Notes: generated by a model from the sequence alone, not told the origin. 8,265 nt of DNA from WS-11 sp964405235 (GCA_964405235.1 CAYONG010000163.1:1-8265); one strand, 5' to 3'. Positions 1-6,586 are shown, counted from the first letter of the stretch. A program made the numbers and translations.

Positions 1-278
1 TTTACACCGCCAACTAGCTAATGGGACGCGAAGCCATCTTCAACCGGTAGCTTGCAAGCAGAGGCCACCTTTGACCTCAGGTCCATGCAGACCCGTGGTC
101 TCATGCGGTATTAGCACCCCGTTAGGAGTGTTATCCCCCTGTTGAAGGCAGGTTCTTCACGCGTTACTCACCCGTTCGCCACTCTACTTGAGGGGTTGCC
201 CCCTCTTTCGCGTTCGACTTGCATGCCTAATCCACGCCGCCAGCGTTCGTTCTGAGCCAGGATCAAACTCTCCGTGGT
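1..278 (-). rRNA. rrs: 16S ribosomal RNA, 5' end (partial)
   Basis: The reverse complement holds the universal 27F site AGAGTTTGATCCTGGCTCAG (252-271), followed by AACGAACGCTGGCGGCG, the helix-6 region and the conserved GTGAGTAACGCGTG block. Placing the 27F site at E. coli position 8 puts the mature 5' end near base 278. About 278 nt of the 16S gene are present and the rest lies beyond base 1. Bases 216-233 read GACTTGCATGCCTAATCC, identical to the PLA46 oligonucleotide used for Planctomycetes, although that target also occurs outside the phylum. The exact 5' end is an estimate, because mature ends are made by RNase processing. A boxA-containing leader and two promoters lie upstream. Confidence 0.97.
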
Positions 279-474
279 ATTAAATTCGGAGATCATGCCG
301 AGCAGGCTTGCGCCCACCCGACATGGATCATTTGCAAGGAATTGATCCCCAGACCACACCAAGAAACTGGCGCAGCCTCGGGGCCTCGCCGGGCTTTCGA
401 AGTCACGTGCGCTATTCAATTTTCAAAGAGCATGAGAAACGTACGCCTATTCCCAAGGGAAAAGGCGGACGGGG
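279..474 (-). other. 16S rRNA leader (non-coding transcribed spacer)
   Basis: This stretch separates the inner rRNA promoter from the mature 16S 5' end and has no credible gene. It contains the boxA-like site (420-432) and a perfect 6-bp inverted repeat, GGATCA at 325-330 and TGATCC at 343-348, with a 12-nt loop. In known rRNA operons such leaders pair with sequence beyond the 16S 3' end to form an RNase III processing stem. The partner would lie outside this window, so that pairing cannot be checked here. Confidence 0.75.
420..432 (-). promoter_or_regulatory. boxA antitermination site of the rRNA leader
   Basis: The minus strand reads TGCTCTTTGAAAA, which closely matches the boxA consensus (TGCTCTTTA-type) bound by NusB/NusE in rRNA antitermination complexes. 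It lies downstream of both promoters and about 140 nt before the 16S 5' end, the expected place. I did not find a convincing boxB hairpin next to it. Confidence 0.75.
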
Positions 475-503
475 AATCTAGCCTTGAGCTTAGCTGATGT
501 CAA
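475..503 (-). promoter_or_regulatory. rRNA promoter P2 (sigma70-type)
   Basis: On the minus strand the -35 box is TTGACA (498-503), the spacer is exactly 17 nt, and the -10 box is TAGATT (475-480). Transcription should start near base 468. The segment after the -10 (CCCCGTCCGCC) is GC-rich, as in promoters under stringent control. Upstream of the -35 are two A-tracts on the minus strand (510-513 and 523-527), which could act as a weak UP element. Confidence 0.72.
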
Positions 504-542
504 ACGAGATTTTCTGTGGGCCTTTTTCCCTGCAGCAACGGC

Positions 543-571
543 AAGATAGGCGGGTTGAGGGATCCTGTCAA
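543..571 (-). promoter_or_regulatory. rRNA promoter P1 (sigma70-type)
   Basis: On the minus strand the -35 box is TTGACA (566-571), the spacer is exactly 17 nt, and the -10 box is TATCTT (543-548). The start of transcription should be near base 536. It lies 68 nt upstream of the P2 promoter, giving the tandem arrangement familiar from many rRNA operons. DNA upstream of the -35 is GC-rich with no obvious UP element. Confidence 0.72.
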
Positions 572-690
572 CCCCCTCACCCTCGCCGGCCATGATGCCG
601 ACGGCCCGGGTGTGCCACCAGGTCCAGTGGCCCGGTCATCCGCCGCTAAGTGCCTGCCGCAAAACAGGTTGAGTTTCAGGTGGCTGAACT
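572..690 (-). other. tyrS to rRNA promoter spacer, with possible weak hairpins
   Basis: This is the spacer between the tyrS stop codon and the outer rRNA promoter. Two possible hairpins are visible. One directly follows the tyrS stop (672-690, AGTTCA pairing with TGAAACT with one bulged base). The other is at 606-635: GCCAC at 614-618 pairs with GTGGC at 627-631 around an 8-nt loop, and CCGG arms extend the stem past a 4-nt bulge. Neither is followed by a clear U-run, so a factor-independent terminator is not established. Read-through from tyrS into the rRNA operon remains possible. Confidence 0.35.
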
Positions 691-1947
691 TCAACGCCCG
701 GCGCCGCCACCCGCCTCGCCGTCGCAGGCCGGGGTCACGCGTACCATCTTTCGCCCGAGCCGCAACACGAACGGCGTCGCGACGGACTGCCGATGGTGGC
801 GGTCGACGATCTTTGTCCCATCCACGCTGACCGCGCCCTGGTCCACCGCCCGCCAGGCAACGCTGCCCGACTTCGCGAGCCCGGAACCGACCAGGAGATC
901 CTTGATCCCGTGTTCGCCGCGATGCGCGGGCGACCACGTCGGCAGCGACTCCGGCGCTCCCCGCCGGCTGAACTGCGTCTCGAAGTCACGCTGCGCCCGC
1001 TCGGCCTCTTCTTCGCTGTGATACATGCACACAAGGCGCCGCCCGAGCCGCTGTTTCACGGTCATCGGATTGACGGCGGCGTCCGCCAGATCGCGGGCCA
1101 CCGCGTCCAGCTCGGCTTCGTCGGCATCGGTCACGAGTCGCCAGAAGGTCGCGAGCGCGGCGTCCGGCAGGCTCATCACCTTGCCGAAGATTTCGCCCGG
1201 CGGGTCGGTGACGCCGATGTAGTTGCCGAGGCTCTTGCTCATGCGCTGAACGCCGTCGAGCCCCGGCAGCAGCGGCAGGGTGAGGATCACCTGCGGCGCT
1301 TGGCCGTGGATCTCCTGCAGAGCGCGCCCGACGAGCAGGTTGAACTTCTGCTCCGTCCCACCAAGCTCGAGATCGGCGCGGATGGCCACCGAGTCATAGC
1401 CCTGCATGAGCGGATAGAGCAACTCGTGGATGCCGATCGGCTGCCGGGCGGCGTAGCGCTTGGCGAAGTCGTCGCGCTCCAGCATGCGAGCCACGGTGTA
1501 CTGCGACGCGAGCGCGATGAGCTCGACGAACGGCATGTTCGCGAACCACTCGCCGTTACGGTGCACCTCGACCGGCAGACGCGGCGGCCGCGGGGCGCGC
1601 TCGAGCACGCGGAAGAACTGCTCGAGGTAGGTGTGCGCGTTCGCGTCCACCTCGACTCCGCTCAGCTGCGGCCGGGTCTTGCTGCGACCGCTCGGGTCGC
1701 CCACCCGCCCGGTGTAGTCCCCGACGATCAGCACCACCTGGTGACCGAGGTCCTGGAACTGACGCAGCTTTCTCAACCCGACGGTATGGCCGAGATGGAT
1801 GTCCGGCGCGGTCGGGTCGAATCCCTGTTTGACACGCATCGGGCGCCCTTCACGCTCGCACGCCCGCAGGCGATCGAGCAGCGCGCCTTCGGGCAGGACC
1901 TCCTCGGTCCCTCGTGACAGGATCTTGACCTGCTCGTCGGCCTTCAT
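691..1947 (-). CDS. tyrS: Tyrosyl-tRNA synthetase
   Basis: This is the cytoplasmic class I aminoacyl-tRNA synthetase that charges tRNA-Tyr with tyrosine using ATP. The 418-residue protein has the FDPTAPDIHLGH block (HIGH-type motif HLGH at residues 51-54), the tyrosine-site GGTEQKFNLL segment and RMSKS at 235-239, the KMSKS loop. A C-terminal S4 RNA-binding domain runs from about residue 347 to 410. Sequence style and length fit the TyrZ-like bacterial subfamily. I chose the ATG at 1947 over in-frame ATGs at 1959 and 1983. It has a GAGG ribosome site 4 nt upstream, and a promoter (1993-2021) predicts transcription starting near 1986, which would leave almost no leader for the 1983 start. The gene lies upstream of the rRNA promoters on the same strand and diverges from the PBP1A gene. 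All synthetase landmarks are intact. Confidence 0.96.
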   Translation of the reverse strand: MKADEQVKILSRGTEEVLPEGALLDRLRACEREGRPMRVKQGFDPTAPDIHLGHTVGLRKLRQFQDLGHQVVLIVGDYTGRVGDPSGRSKTRPQLSGVEVDANAHTYLEQFFRVLERAPRPPRLPVEVHRNGEWFANMPFVELIALASQYTVARMLERDDFAKRYAARQPIGIHELLYPLMQGYDSVAIRADLELGGTEQKFNLLVGRALQEIHGQAPQVILTLPLLPGLDGVQRMSKSLGNYIGVTDPPGEIFGKVMSLPDAALATFWRLVTDADEAELDAVARDLADAAVNPMTVKQRLGRRLVCMYHSEEEAERAQRDFETQFSRRGAPESLPTWSPAHRGEHGIKDLLVGSGLAKSGSVAWRAVDQGAVSVDGTKIVDRHHRQSVATPFVLRLGRKMVRVTPACDGEAGGGAGR

Positions 1948-1992
1948 TGCACCTCGCATTGTGTCACGCGGCCAAAGTCCCATTCCCCGTGC

Positions 1993-2021
1993 ATTCTAGG
2001 AGCGCTTTGCGGGTCCAGCAA
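1993..2021 (-). promoter_or_regulatory. tyrS promoter (sigma70-type)
   Basis: The minus strand reads TTGCTG (-35, 2016-2021), a 17-nt spacer, then TAGAAT (-10, 1993-1998). The predicted transcript starts near 1986, giving a leader of about 39 nt to the ATG at 1947. I see no T-box riboswitch signature: the leader is too short and lacks a specifier stem. Confidence 0.6.
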
Positions 2022-2040
2022 CCGGCGGCGGCGAATCGGC

Positions 2041-2069
2041 TTGACCGCCCTGTGCCTGCCGCCTAGCTT
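2041..2069 (+). promoter_or_regulatory. PBP1A promoter (sigma70-type)
   Basis: The plus strand reads TTGACC (-35, 2041-2046), a 17-nt spacer, then TAGCTT (-10, 2064-2069). Transcription would begin near 2076. The -35 box coincides with a TTG that could be read as an upstream start codon of the PBP gene, which argues against that start. Only 19 nt separate this -35 from the -35 of the divergent tyrS promoter. Confidence 0.55.
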
Positions 2070-2079
2070 TGACCATCCC

Positions 2080-4269
2080 ATGCTCCCTGAAACCGGCATC
2101 GCCGGAATGGCCCGCCCGGCCGTGCGCGCGGCCCTCCGATTCCCCTGGAAACTCTTCTTCATCCTGGCCGGCCTGGCGGTCTTCGTGTCGGCCGGCGTGG
2201 TGTTCGGCGTCGTGCAATGGCTGCGCAAGGACCTCGTCGGCCCCCAGACGATGCTGGCCATCCAGCCACCGGTGAAGACCGTCGTCTACGACGCGCGCGG
2301 GCGAGTGCTGCACGAGTTCTTCAACGAGAACCGCTCCTCGGTGCCGCTGCGCCAGATTCCTCGGCATCTCGTCAACGCGACCATCGCCACCGAGGATCGC
2401 AGCTTCTACCAGCACTGGGGCGTCGATCTGTGGGGGGTCGCGCGCGCCGCCATGACCGACATCCTGCATATGCGTCGCGCGCAGGGCGGCAGCACGATCA
2501 CCCAGCAGCTCGCGCGCAACCGCTTCCTAACCCACGAGAAGACCTGGTCACGGAAGCTCAAGGAGACCGCGCTCGCGATCGAGATCGAGCGGCACTACAC
2601 CAAGGACGAGATCCTCGAACTCTACTTCAACCAGATCTACTTCGGCGAGGGCGCCTACGGCGTCGAGGCGGCATCGAAGACCTATTTCGGGAAGCCGCTG
2701 CGCGAGTTGACCCTGCCGGAATGCGCCCTGGTCGCGGGGGTGCCTGCGAACCCAAGCCACTACTCGCCCCGCCGGCGCCCAGCCGCGGCCAAGGCGCGGC
2801 GCGCGAAGGTGTTGCGCAACATGCTGACGACCGGGGCGATCACGCAGGTCGAGTTCGACAACGCGATGAGCGCACCGCTCGGCGTCACGCCGGTCCGCTA
2901 CAGCAACGATCGCGCCCCCTACTTCGTCGAGATGGTCCGGCTCCACCTGGACGAGAAGTACGGGTCGAACGCGGTCTACGAGGGCGGACTCAAGGTCTAC
3001 ACGACGCTCGACATCGACCTCCAGCAGATCGCAGAGCGAGCGCTCGAGAAGCAGATCTCCTCGCTCGAGGCCGATCTCAAGGTCAAGACCACCTTGGCGG
3101 CGTTCACGCCGCCGGCGTCCGATGCCCAGCGCACCGCCCAGTCGACGCCGTACCTCCAGGCTGCGGTGGTGGCGATCGACCCACGCACCGGGTATATCCG
3201 GGCCCTGGTCGGCGGCCGCAGCTGGAACCAGTCGAACTTCAACCGCGCCACTCAGGCGATGCGGCAGCCGGGCTCGGCGTTCAAGCCCTTCGTCTACACC
3301 GCCGCGATGGATAACGGGTTCCATCCCACCGATGTCATCGTCGACGAGCCGGTGTCCTTCCCGGGGGCCAACGGCGAGCTCTATCAGCCGCAGAACTACG
3401 ACAACACGTATCGCGGGGCGGTCACGCTCCGGTACGCCCTGCAGCAGTCCATCAACATCCCGGCCATCAAGTTGTTGCGCAAGGTGAGCACGTCGCTGGT
3501 CGCCAGCTACGCGCGCCGCATGGGCATCCGCAGCCCGGTGGGCCAGAACCTCTCGCTCGCCCTCGGTAGCAGCGAGGTCACGGTCCTCGAGCTGACGACC
3601 GCCTACGGCGTGTTCGCGAACCGCGGCATCCGCAACGATCCGCTGTTCGTGCTCAAGGTCGAGGACAAGAGCGGCAACGTGCTGGAGAAGAACTCCCCGC
3701 GCCCGGTCGAGGTGCTGTCTGAGGCGACCGCATCGGTCATGACCTCCATGCTGCGCAGCGTGATGGACCACGGCACCGGCTACGCGGCGCGCGCGCGCGG
3801 GTTCAACAGCCCGGCCGCCGGCAAGACCGGGACGATGGACGAGTATCGCGACGCGTGGTTCGTCGGATACATCCCGAGCCTGGTGTGCGGGACCTGGGTG
3901 GGCTACGACGAGAAGAAGGTCATCGGGCCCGGCATGACCGGCGCCCGCGCCGCGCTCCCGATCTGGACCGACATCATGATCGGCGCCACCCGCGGCCGCC
4001 CGGTCGAGGACTTCCCGGAGCCGGCGGGGACCACCAACCGGCAGGTGTGCGCCGAGACCGGGATGCTGGCCACCGACGCCTGCCCGAGTGTGACCTCCGA
4101 GGTCTTCGATGAGGGCTCGGAGCCCAGCGAGACCTGCACGAGCCACCCTGGACATCCGCTCCAGACACCGGGCGCCCAGCCGCAGGCGAACGCCGATCCC
4201 GCCCAAGTTAAAAAAGACGCCCAGGACGGGGACCCGCAGCACGTGTCCCGCCTCCGCCCCCCCGACTGA
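2080..4269 (+). CDS. mrcA: Class A penicillin-binding protein (PBP1A type), bifunctional transglycosylase/transpeptidase
   Basis: This membrane-anchored enzyme polymerises lipid II into glycan strands and cross-links the peptides of peptidoglycan in the periplasm. From the ATG at 2080 it is 729 residues, shorter than E. coli PBP1A (850). A basic N-terminus and one membrane helix (about 25-45) precede a GT51 domain. That domain has the catalytic Glu105 in the motif TEDRSFYQHWG, then GGSTITQQLARN and the RKLKE and EILELYFNQIYFGEGAYGVE blocks. The transpeptidase domain has the Ser399-x-x-Lys402 active site (SAFK), SIN at 457-459 and KTGT from Lys582. The tail carries the VCAETG, DACP and CTSH cysteines common in this family. 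The start is uncertain: an in-frame ATG at 2107 gives a 720-residue protein that keeps every domain. The organism therefore probably makes conventional peptidoglycan. The gene symbol is a family-level label. Confidence 0.94.
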   Translation: MLPETGIAGMARPAVRAALRFPWKLFFILAGLAVFVSAGVVFGVVQWLRKDLVGPQTMLAIQPPVKTVVYDARGRVLHEFFNENRSSVPLRQIPRHLVNATIATEDRSFYQHWGVDLWGVARAAMTDILHMRRAQGGSTITQQLARNRFLTHEKTWSRKLKETALAIEIERHYTKDEILELYFNQIYFGEGAYGVEAASKTYFGKPLRELTLPECALVAGVPANPSHYSPRRRPAAAKARRAKVLRNMLTTGAITQVEFDNAMSAPLGVTPVRYSNDRAPYFVEMVRLHLDEKYGSNAVYEGGLKVYTTLDIDLQQIAERALEKQISSLEADLKVKTTLAAFTPPASDAQRTAQSTPYLQAAVVAIDPRTGYIRALVGGRSWNQSNFNRATQAMRQPGSAFKPFVYTAAMDNGFHPTDVIVDEPVSFPGANGELYQPQNYDNTYRGAVTLRYALQQSINIPAIKLLRKVSTSLVASYARRMGIRSPVGQNLSLALGSSEVTVLELTTAYGVFANRGIRNDPLFVLKVEDKSGNVLEKNSPRPVEVLSEATASVMTSMLRSVMDHGTGYAARARGFNSPAAGKTGTMDEYRDAWFVGYIPSLVCGTWVGYDEKKVIGPGMTGARAALPIWTDIMIGATRGRPVEDFPEPAGTTNRQVCAETGMLATDACPSVTSEVFDEGSEPSETCTSHPGHPLQTPGAQPQANADPAQVKKDAQDGDPQHVSRLRPPD

Positions 4270-4275
4270 CCCGCT

Positions 4276-4289
4276 CGCCCCGACGGGCG
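4276..4289. terminator. Possible shared hairpin between convergent genes
   Basis: CGCCC (4276-4280) and GGGCG (4285-4289) form a perfect 5-bp stem with a 4-nt loop on either strand. It sits in the 29-base gap between the convergent stops of the PBP1A gene and deoA. Its position suggests a bidirectional terminator. However, the stem is short and no T-run follows on either side, so intrinsic termination is unproven. Confidence 0.3.
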
Positions 4290-4298
4290 CGAAGCCCC

Positions 4299-5609
4299 CT
4301 ACTCCACGCGTTCGATGATTAGCGGCAGAGTGGGCGACGTCGCATCGCCGATGCTGAAGCACGCCGCCGCGCGGACCGCGGCGCCGGGGTCGTCGCTCGC
4401 CAGGTGAAGCTCGGCCAGCGTGTCGCCGGCGCGCACCTGTCCCCCAAGCCGAGCGTGGATCATGAGACCGACCCGCGGATCCACCGCATCCTCCTTCGCC
4501 CGCCGTCCTGCGCCGAGGGTCACCGCCAGCTCGCCGAGAGCGAACGTGTCGATCGCCTGGATGCATCCGGTGCGCGCGGCCTTGACCGGCGCGCGCACCG
4601 GGGCGTGCGCCAGTCCGTCCGGGCGCTCGACGCAGCCGCGGTCCCCGCCCTGCGCCTCGACCATGGCCAGAAAGCGGAGCCACGCACCCCCGGAATCGAG
4701 CGCGTGGCGGGCCCGCCCGCGGGCGGCGAAAAGATCGGGCTCGGCCCCCGCGCACGTGAGCATCGAGGCGGCCAGCTCGAGCGTCAGCTCGCGCACGTCG
4801 GCGGGCCCACGCCCGAGCAGCACATCCACCGACTCGCGCACTTCGAGCGCGTTGCCCACGGCGACCCCGAGCGGCTGGTTCATGTCGGTGACCAGCGCGA
4901 CCCCACGGCGTCCCAGCGCGCGCGTGGTATCCACCAGCCGGCGGGCGAGCCGGGCCGCGGCCTTGCGGGTCTTCATGAACGCCCCGGAGCCGCACTTGAC
5001 GTCGTAGGCCACCGCCTGGGCCCCCTCGGCGACCTTCTTGCTGACGATGCTGGATACGATGAACGGCTCGAACTCGACCGTGCTCGTGACGTCACGGAGC
5101 GCGTAGAGCATGCCGTCCGCGGGCGCCAGATCCGGTCCCTGTCCGACCATGACGACCCCCACCGTGTCGAGCTGGCGGTGCATGGCGTCGGCCGAAAGCT
5201 GAGTTTTGAAGCCGGGGATGGCTTCGAGCTTGTCGAGCGTGCCGCCCGTATGCCCGAGCCCGCGCCCGGATACCATCGGGACCAGCACGCCGCACGCGGC
5301 GACGAGGGGGGCGAGGACGAGCGAGATCTTGTCCCCCACCCCGCCGGTCGAGTGCTTGTCCGCCACCGGGCGACCCAGGTCGCTCCAGTCGAACACGCGG
5401 CCGGAGTGGAGCAGCGCCGCGGTGAGCGCGTCGGTCTCGGAGGGATCGAGACCGTTGAGGTACGCGGCCATGAGCCACGCGCTCATCTGGTAATCGGGAA
5501 CCTCACCGCGAACGTAAGTCTCGATCAGCGCCTTCAGCTCCTCGGGACGGTGGGTCCCGCGGTCCCGCTTGAAGCGGATCAGCGCGCGGACGTCGGTCAC
5601 CGGCGTCAA
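4299..5609 (-). CDS. deoA: Thymidine / pyrimidine-nucleoside phosphorylase
   Basis: This enzyme splits thymidine, deoxyuridine or uridine with phosphate into the free base and (deoxy)ribose-1-phosphate. The 436-residue length is typical for the family. Landmarks are the N-terminal helical segment with IRFKRD, the phosphate-binding KHSTGGVGDK (85-94), the family signature SGRGLGHTGGTLDKLE (114-129), the SKK and KCGSGAFM segments, and a C-terminal domain rich in lipoyl-like hairpin residues. Sequence alone does not separate thymidine phosphorylase (deoA) from the broader pyrimidine-nucleoside phosphorylase (pdp). The start is a TTG at 5609 overlapping the deoC stop as TTGA, with AAGGG just upstream. 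A GTG at 5600 is an alternative that removes only three residues. It is the last gene of the operon; its product feeds DeoB and then DeoC. Confidence 0.94.
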   Translation of the reverse strand: MTPVTDVRALIRFKRDRGTHRPEELKALIETYVRGEVPDYQMSAWLMAAYLNGLDPSETDALTAALLHSGRVFDWSDLGRPVADKHSTGGVGDKISLVLAPLVAACGVLVPMVSGRGLGHTGGTLDKLEAIPGFKTQLSADAMHRQLDTVGVVMVGQGPDLAPADGMLYALRDVTSTVEFEPFIVSSIVSKKVAEGAQAVAYDVKCGSGAFMKTRKAAARLARRLVDTTRALGRRGVALVTDMNQPLGVAVGNALEVRESVDVLLGRGPADVRELTLELAASMLTCAGAEPDLFAARGRARHALDSGGAWLRFLAMVEAQGGDRGCVERPDGLAHAPVRAPVKAARTGCIQAIDTFALGELAVTLGAGRRAKEDAVDPRVGLMIHARLGGQVRAGDTLAELHLASDDPGAAVRAAACFSIGDATSPTLPLIIERVE

Positions 5610-6586
5610 TAGCCCTTGGCTGCGCCGGCTTCGCCCCGGACGATCTTGACGCTGGCCGAGGCGCCGATGCGGGTGGCGCCCGCGGCCACCATCCTCTGGA
5701 CGTCCTCAGGGGTTCGGATGCCGCCCGACGCCTTGACGCCGATCTCGGGGCCCACGGTCTCGCGCATGAGCCGGATGTCCTCCACGGTGGCACCGCCGCC
5801 TGCGAACCCGGTCGAGGTCTTGACGAAGTCCGCCCCCGCGGCCTTGGCGAGCGAGGAGCCCATGACCTTCTCGTCACGGCTCAACAGCGACGTCTCGAGG
5901 ATGACCTTGACGATGGTGTCCTTCCCCACGGCTTTGACGACGCCGCGGATGTCCTGCTCGACCAGGGCGTAGTCCTTGGACTTGATCGCCCCGATGTTGA
6001 TGACCATGTCCACCTCGTCGGCGCCCTGCTCCACCGCGCGCCGCGCCTCGTAGGCCTTGACGTCCGGCAGGTGGGCGCCGAACGGGAAACCGATCACCGT
6101 GCACACCTTGACCCCGCTGCCGCCCAGCGTCGTGGCGCAGAGCGGGACCCAGTTGGGATTGACGCACACCGAGGCGAAACAGAACTGGAGCGCCTCGCGG
6201 CACAACTGCTCGATCTCCTCGCGCGTGGCGTCGGGCTTGAGCATGGTGTGGTCGATGAGCGAGGCGAGCCCGTCCGAGGCGGGGCAGTACCCCATGGTCG
6301 CGGCCACGCGCGCGGCGCCGGCCTCGTGCAGGGCGCGCGTCTCTTCGGGCGAGCGCGCGCCGGAGACGCTGAAGAGCCGCATGCGCTCACTCGTCTCCGC
6401 GTCCGATCCGCCCGCCGCGGCAGGCGGCGGCGCGGGCACGGCGGCGGGAGGCGCGGACGCGGCGGGGGGCGAAACGGGCGCCGGTGCGGGACCTGCCGGG
6501 CCGCCTGCGGCCCCACCCGCGCGCCGGAGCTCCTCCATGACCTTCCCCGTGATGAGGTCCACGAGGCGCTCGCGGTCGACGCTCAC
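5606..6586 (-). CDS. deoC: Deoxyribose-phosphate aldolase with N-terminal encapsulation-peptide-like extension
   Basis: This class I aldolase cleaves 2-deoxyribose-5-phosphate to acetaldehyde and glyceraldehyde-3-phosphate. The aldolase core spans about residues 106-326 and is complete: LIDHTMLKPDAT, VCVNP, Asp193 in EVDMVINIGA, the Schiff-base Lys256 in VKTSTGF, Lys285 in VKASGGIRT and the conserved C-terminal GY. Ordinary DeoC proteins are about 220 residues; this one is 326. The extra N-terminus has an amphipathic helix at residues 5-22 (RERLVDLITGKVMEELRR) and an Ala/Pro/Gly linker at about 24-60. A further helical stretch (about 79-98) leads into the core. The GTG start at 6586 overlaps the cdd stop as GTGA and has AAGG 7 nt upstream. 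An ATG at 6679 would run 31 codons into cdd and is unlikely. The architecture resembles microcompartment cargo enzymes; that role is inferred, while the aldolase assignment is firm. Confidence 0.95.
   Translation of the reverse strand: MSVDRERLVDLITGKVMEELRRAGGAAGGPAGPAPAPVSPPAASAPPAAVPAPPPAAAGGSDAETSERMRLFSVSGARSPEETRALHEAGAARVAATMGYCPASDGLASLIDHTMLKPDATREEIEQLCREALQFCFASVCVNPNWVPLCATTLGGSGVKVCTVIGFPFGAHLPDVKAYEARRAVEQGADEVDMVINIGAIKSKDYALVEQDIRGVVKAVGKDTIVKVILETSLLSRDEKVMGSSLAKAAGADFVKTSTGFAGGGATVEDIRLMRETVGPEIGVKASGGIRTPEDVQRMVAAGATRIGASASVKIVRGEAGAAKGY
6407..6517 (-). repeat. Low-complexity Ala/Pro/Gly linker coding segment in deoC
   Basis: These bases encode about residues 24-60 of DeoC, almost entirely Ala, Pro and Gly, with no charged residues. 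The DNA is very GC-rich, with repeated GCGGCG- and CCGCC-like units prone to replication slippage, so length variation between strains would be expected. It acts as a flexible spacer between the N-terminal helix and the aldolase domain. Confidence 0.7.

Noticed and set aside
168..419. An 83-codon minus-strand frame across the 16S 5' end
   Set aside because: It contains ESLILAQNERW, the translation of the 16S 5' end that is a known annotation artefact.
500..1021. Short frames on both strands around the rRNA promoters and tyrS 3' end
   Set aside because: They overlap promoters and tyrS, have Arg/Pro-rich composition and no ribosome sites.
793..1917. A 374-codon plus-strand frame opposite tyrS
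   Set aside because: Antisense shadow of a gene with clear HLGH and RMSKS motifs; composition is Arg/His/Asp-rich and no family is recognisable.
1981..1983. ATG at 1983 as the tyrS start
   Set aside because: It lies within a few bases of the predicted transcription start and has no ribosome site; the ATG at 1947 has GAGG upstream and fits the family N-terminus better.
1948..1986. A T-box riboswitch in the tyrS leader
   Set aside because: The leader is only about 39 nt, far too short for a T-box, and no T-box core sequence is visible.
2041..2043. TTG at 2041 as the PBP1A start
   Set aside because: It coincides with the -35 box of the predicted promoter, so it would not be transcribed.
2548..4995. 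An 815-codon minus-strand open frame antisense to PBP1A and overlapping deoA
   Set aside because: It is rich in Arg, Gly, Ala and Asp with no recognisable domain, and it is fully covered by two genes with intact catalytic motifs. Long spurious antisense frames are expected in DNA this GC-rich.
4404..5612. A 402-codon plus-strand frame opposite deoA
   Set aside because: Antisense shadow of the phosphorylase gene, with low-complexity composition.
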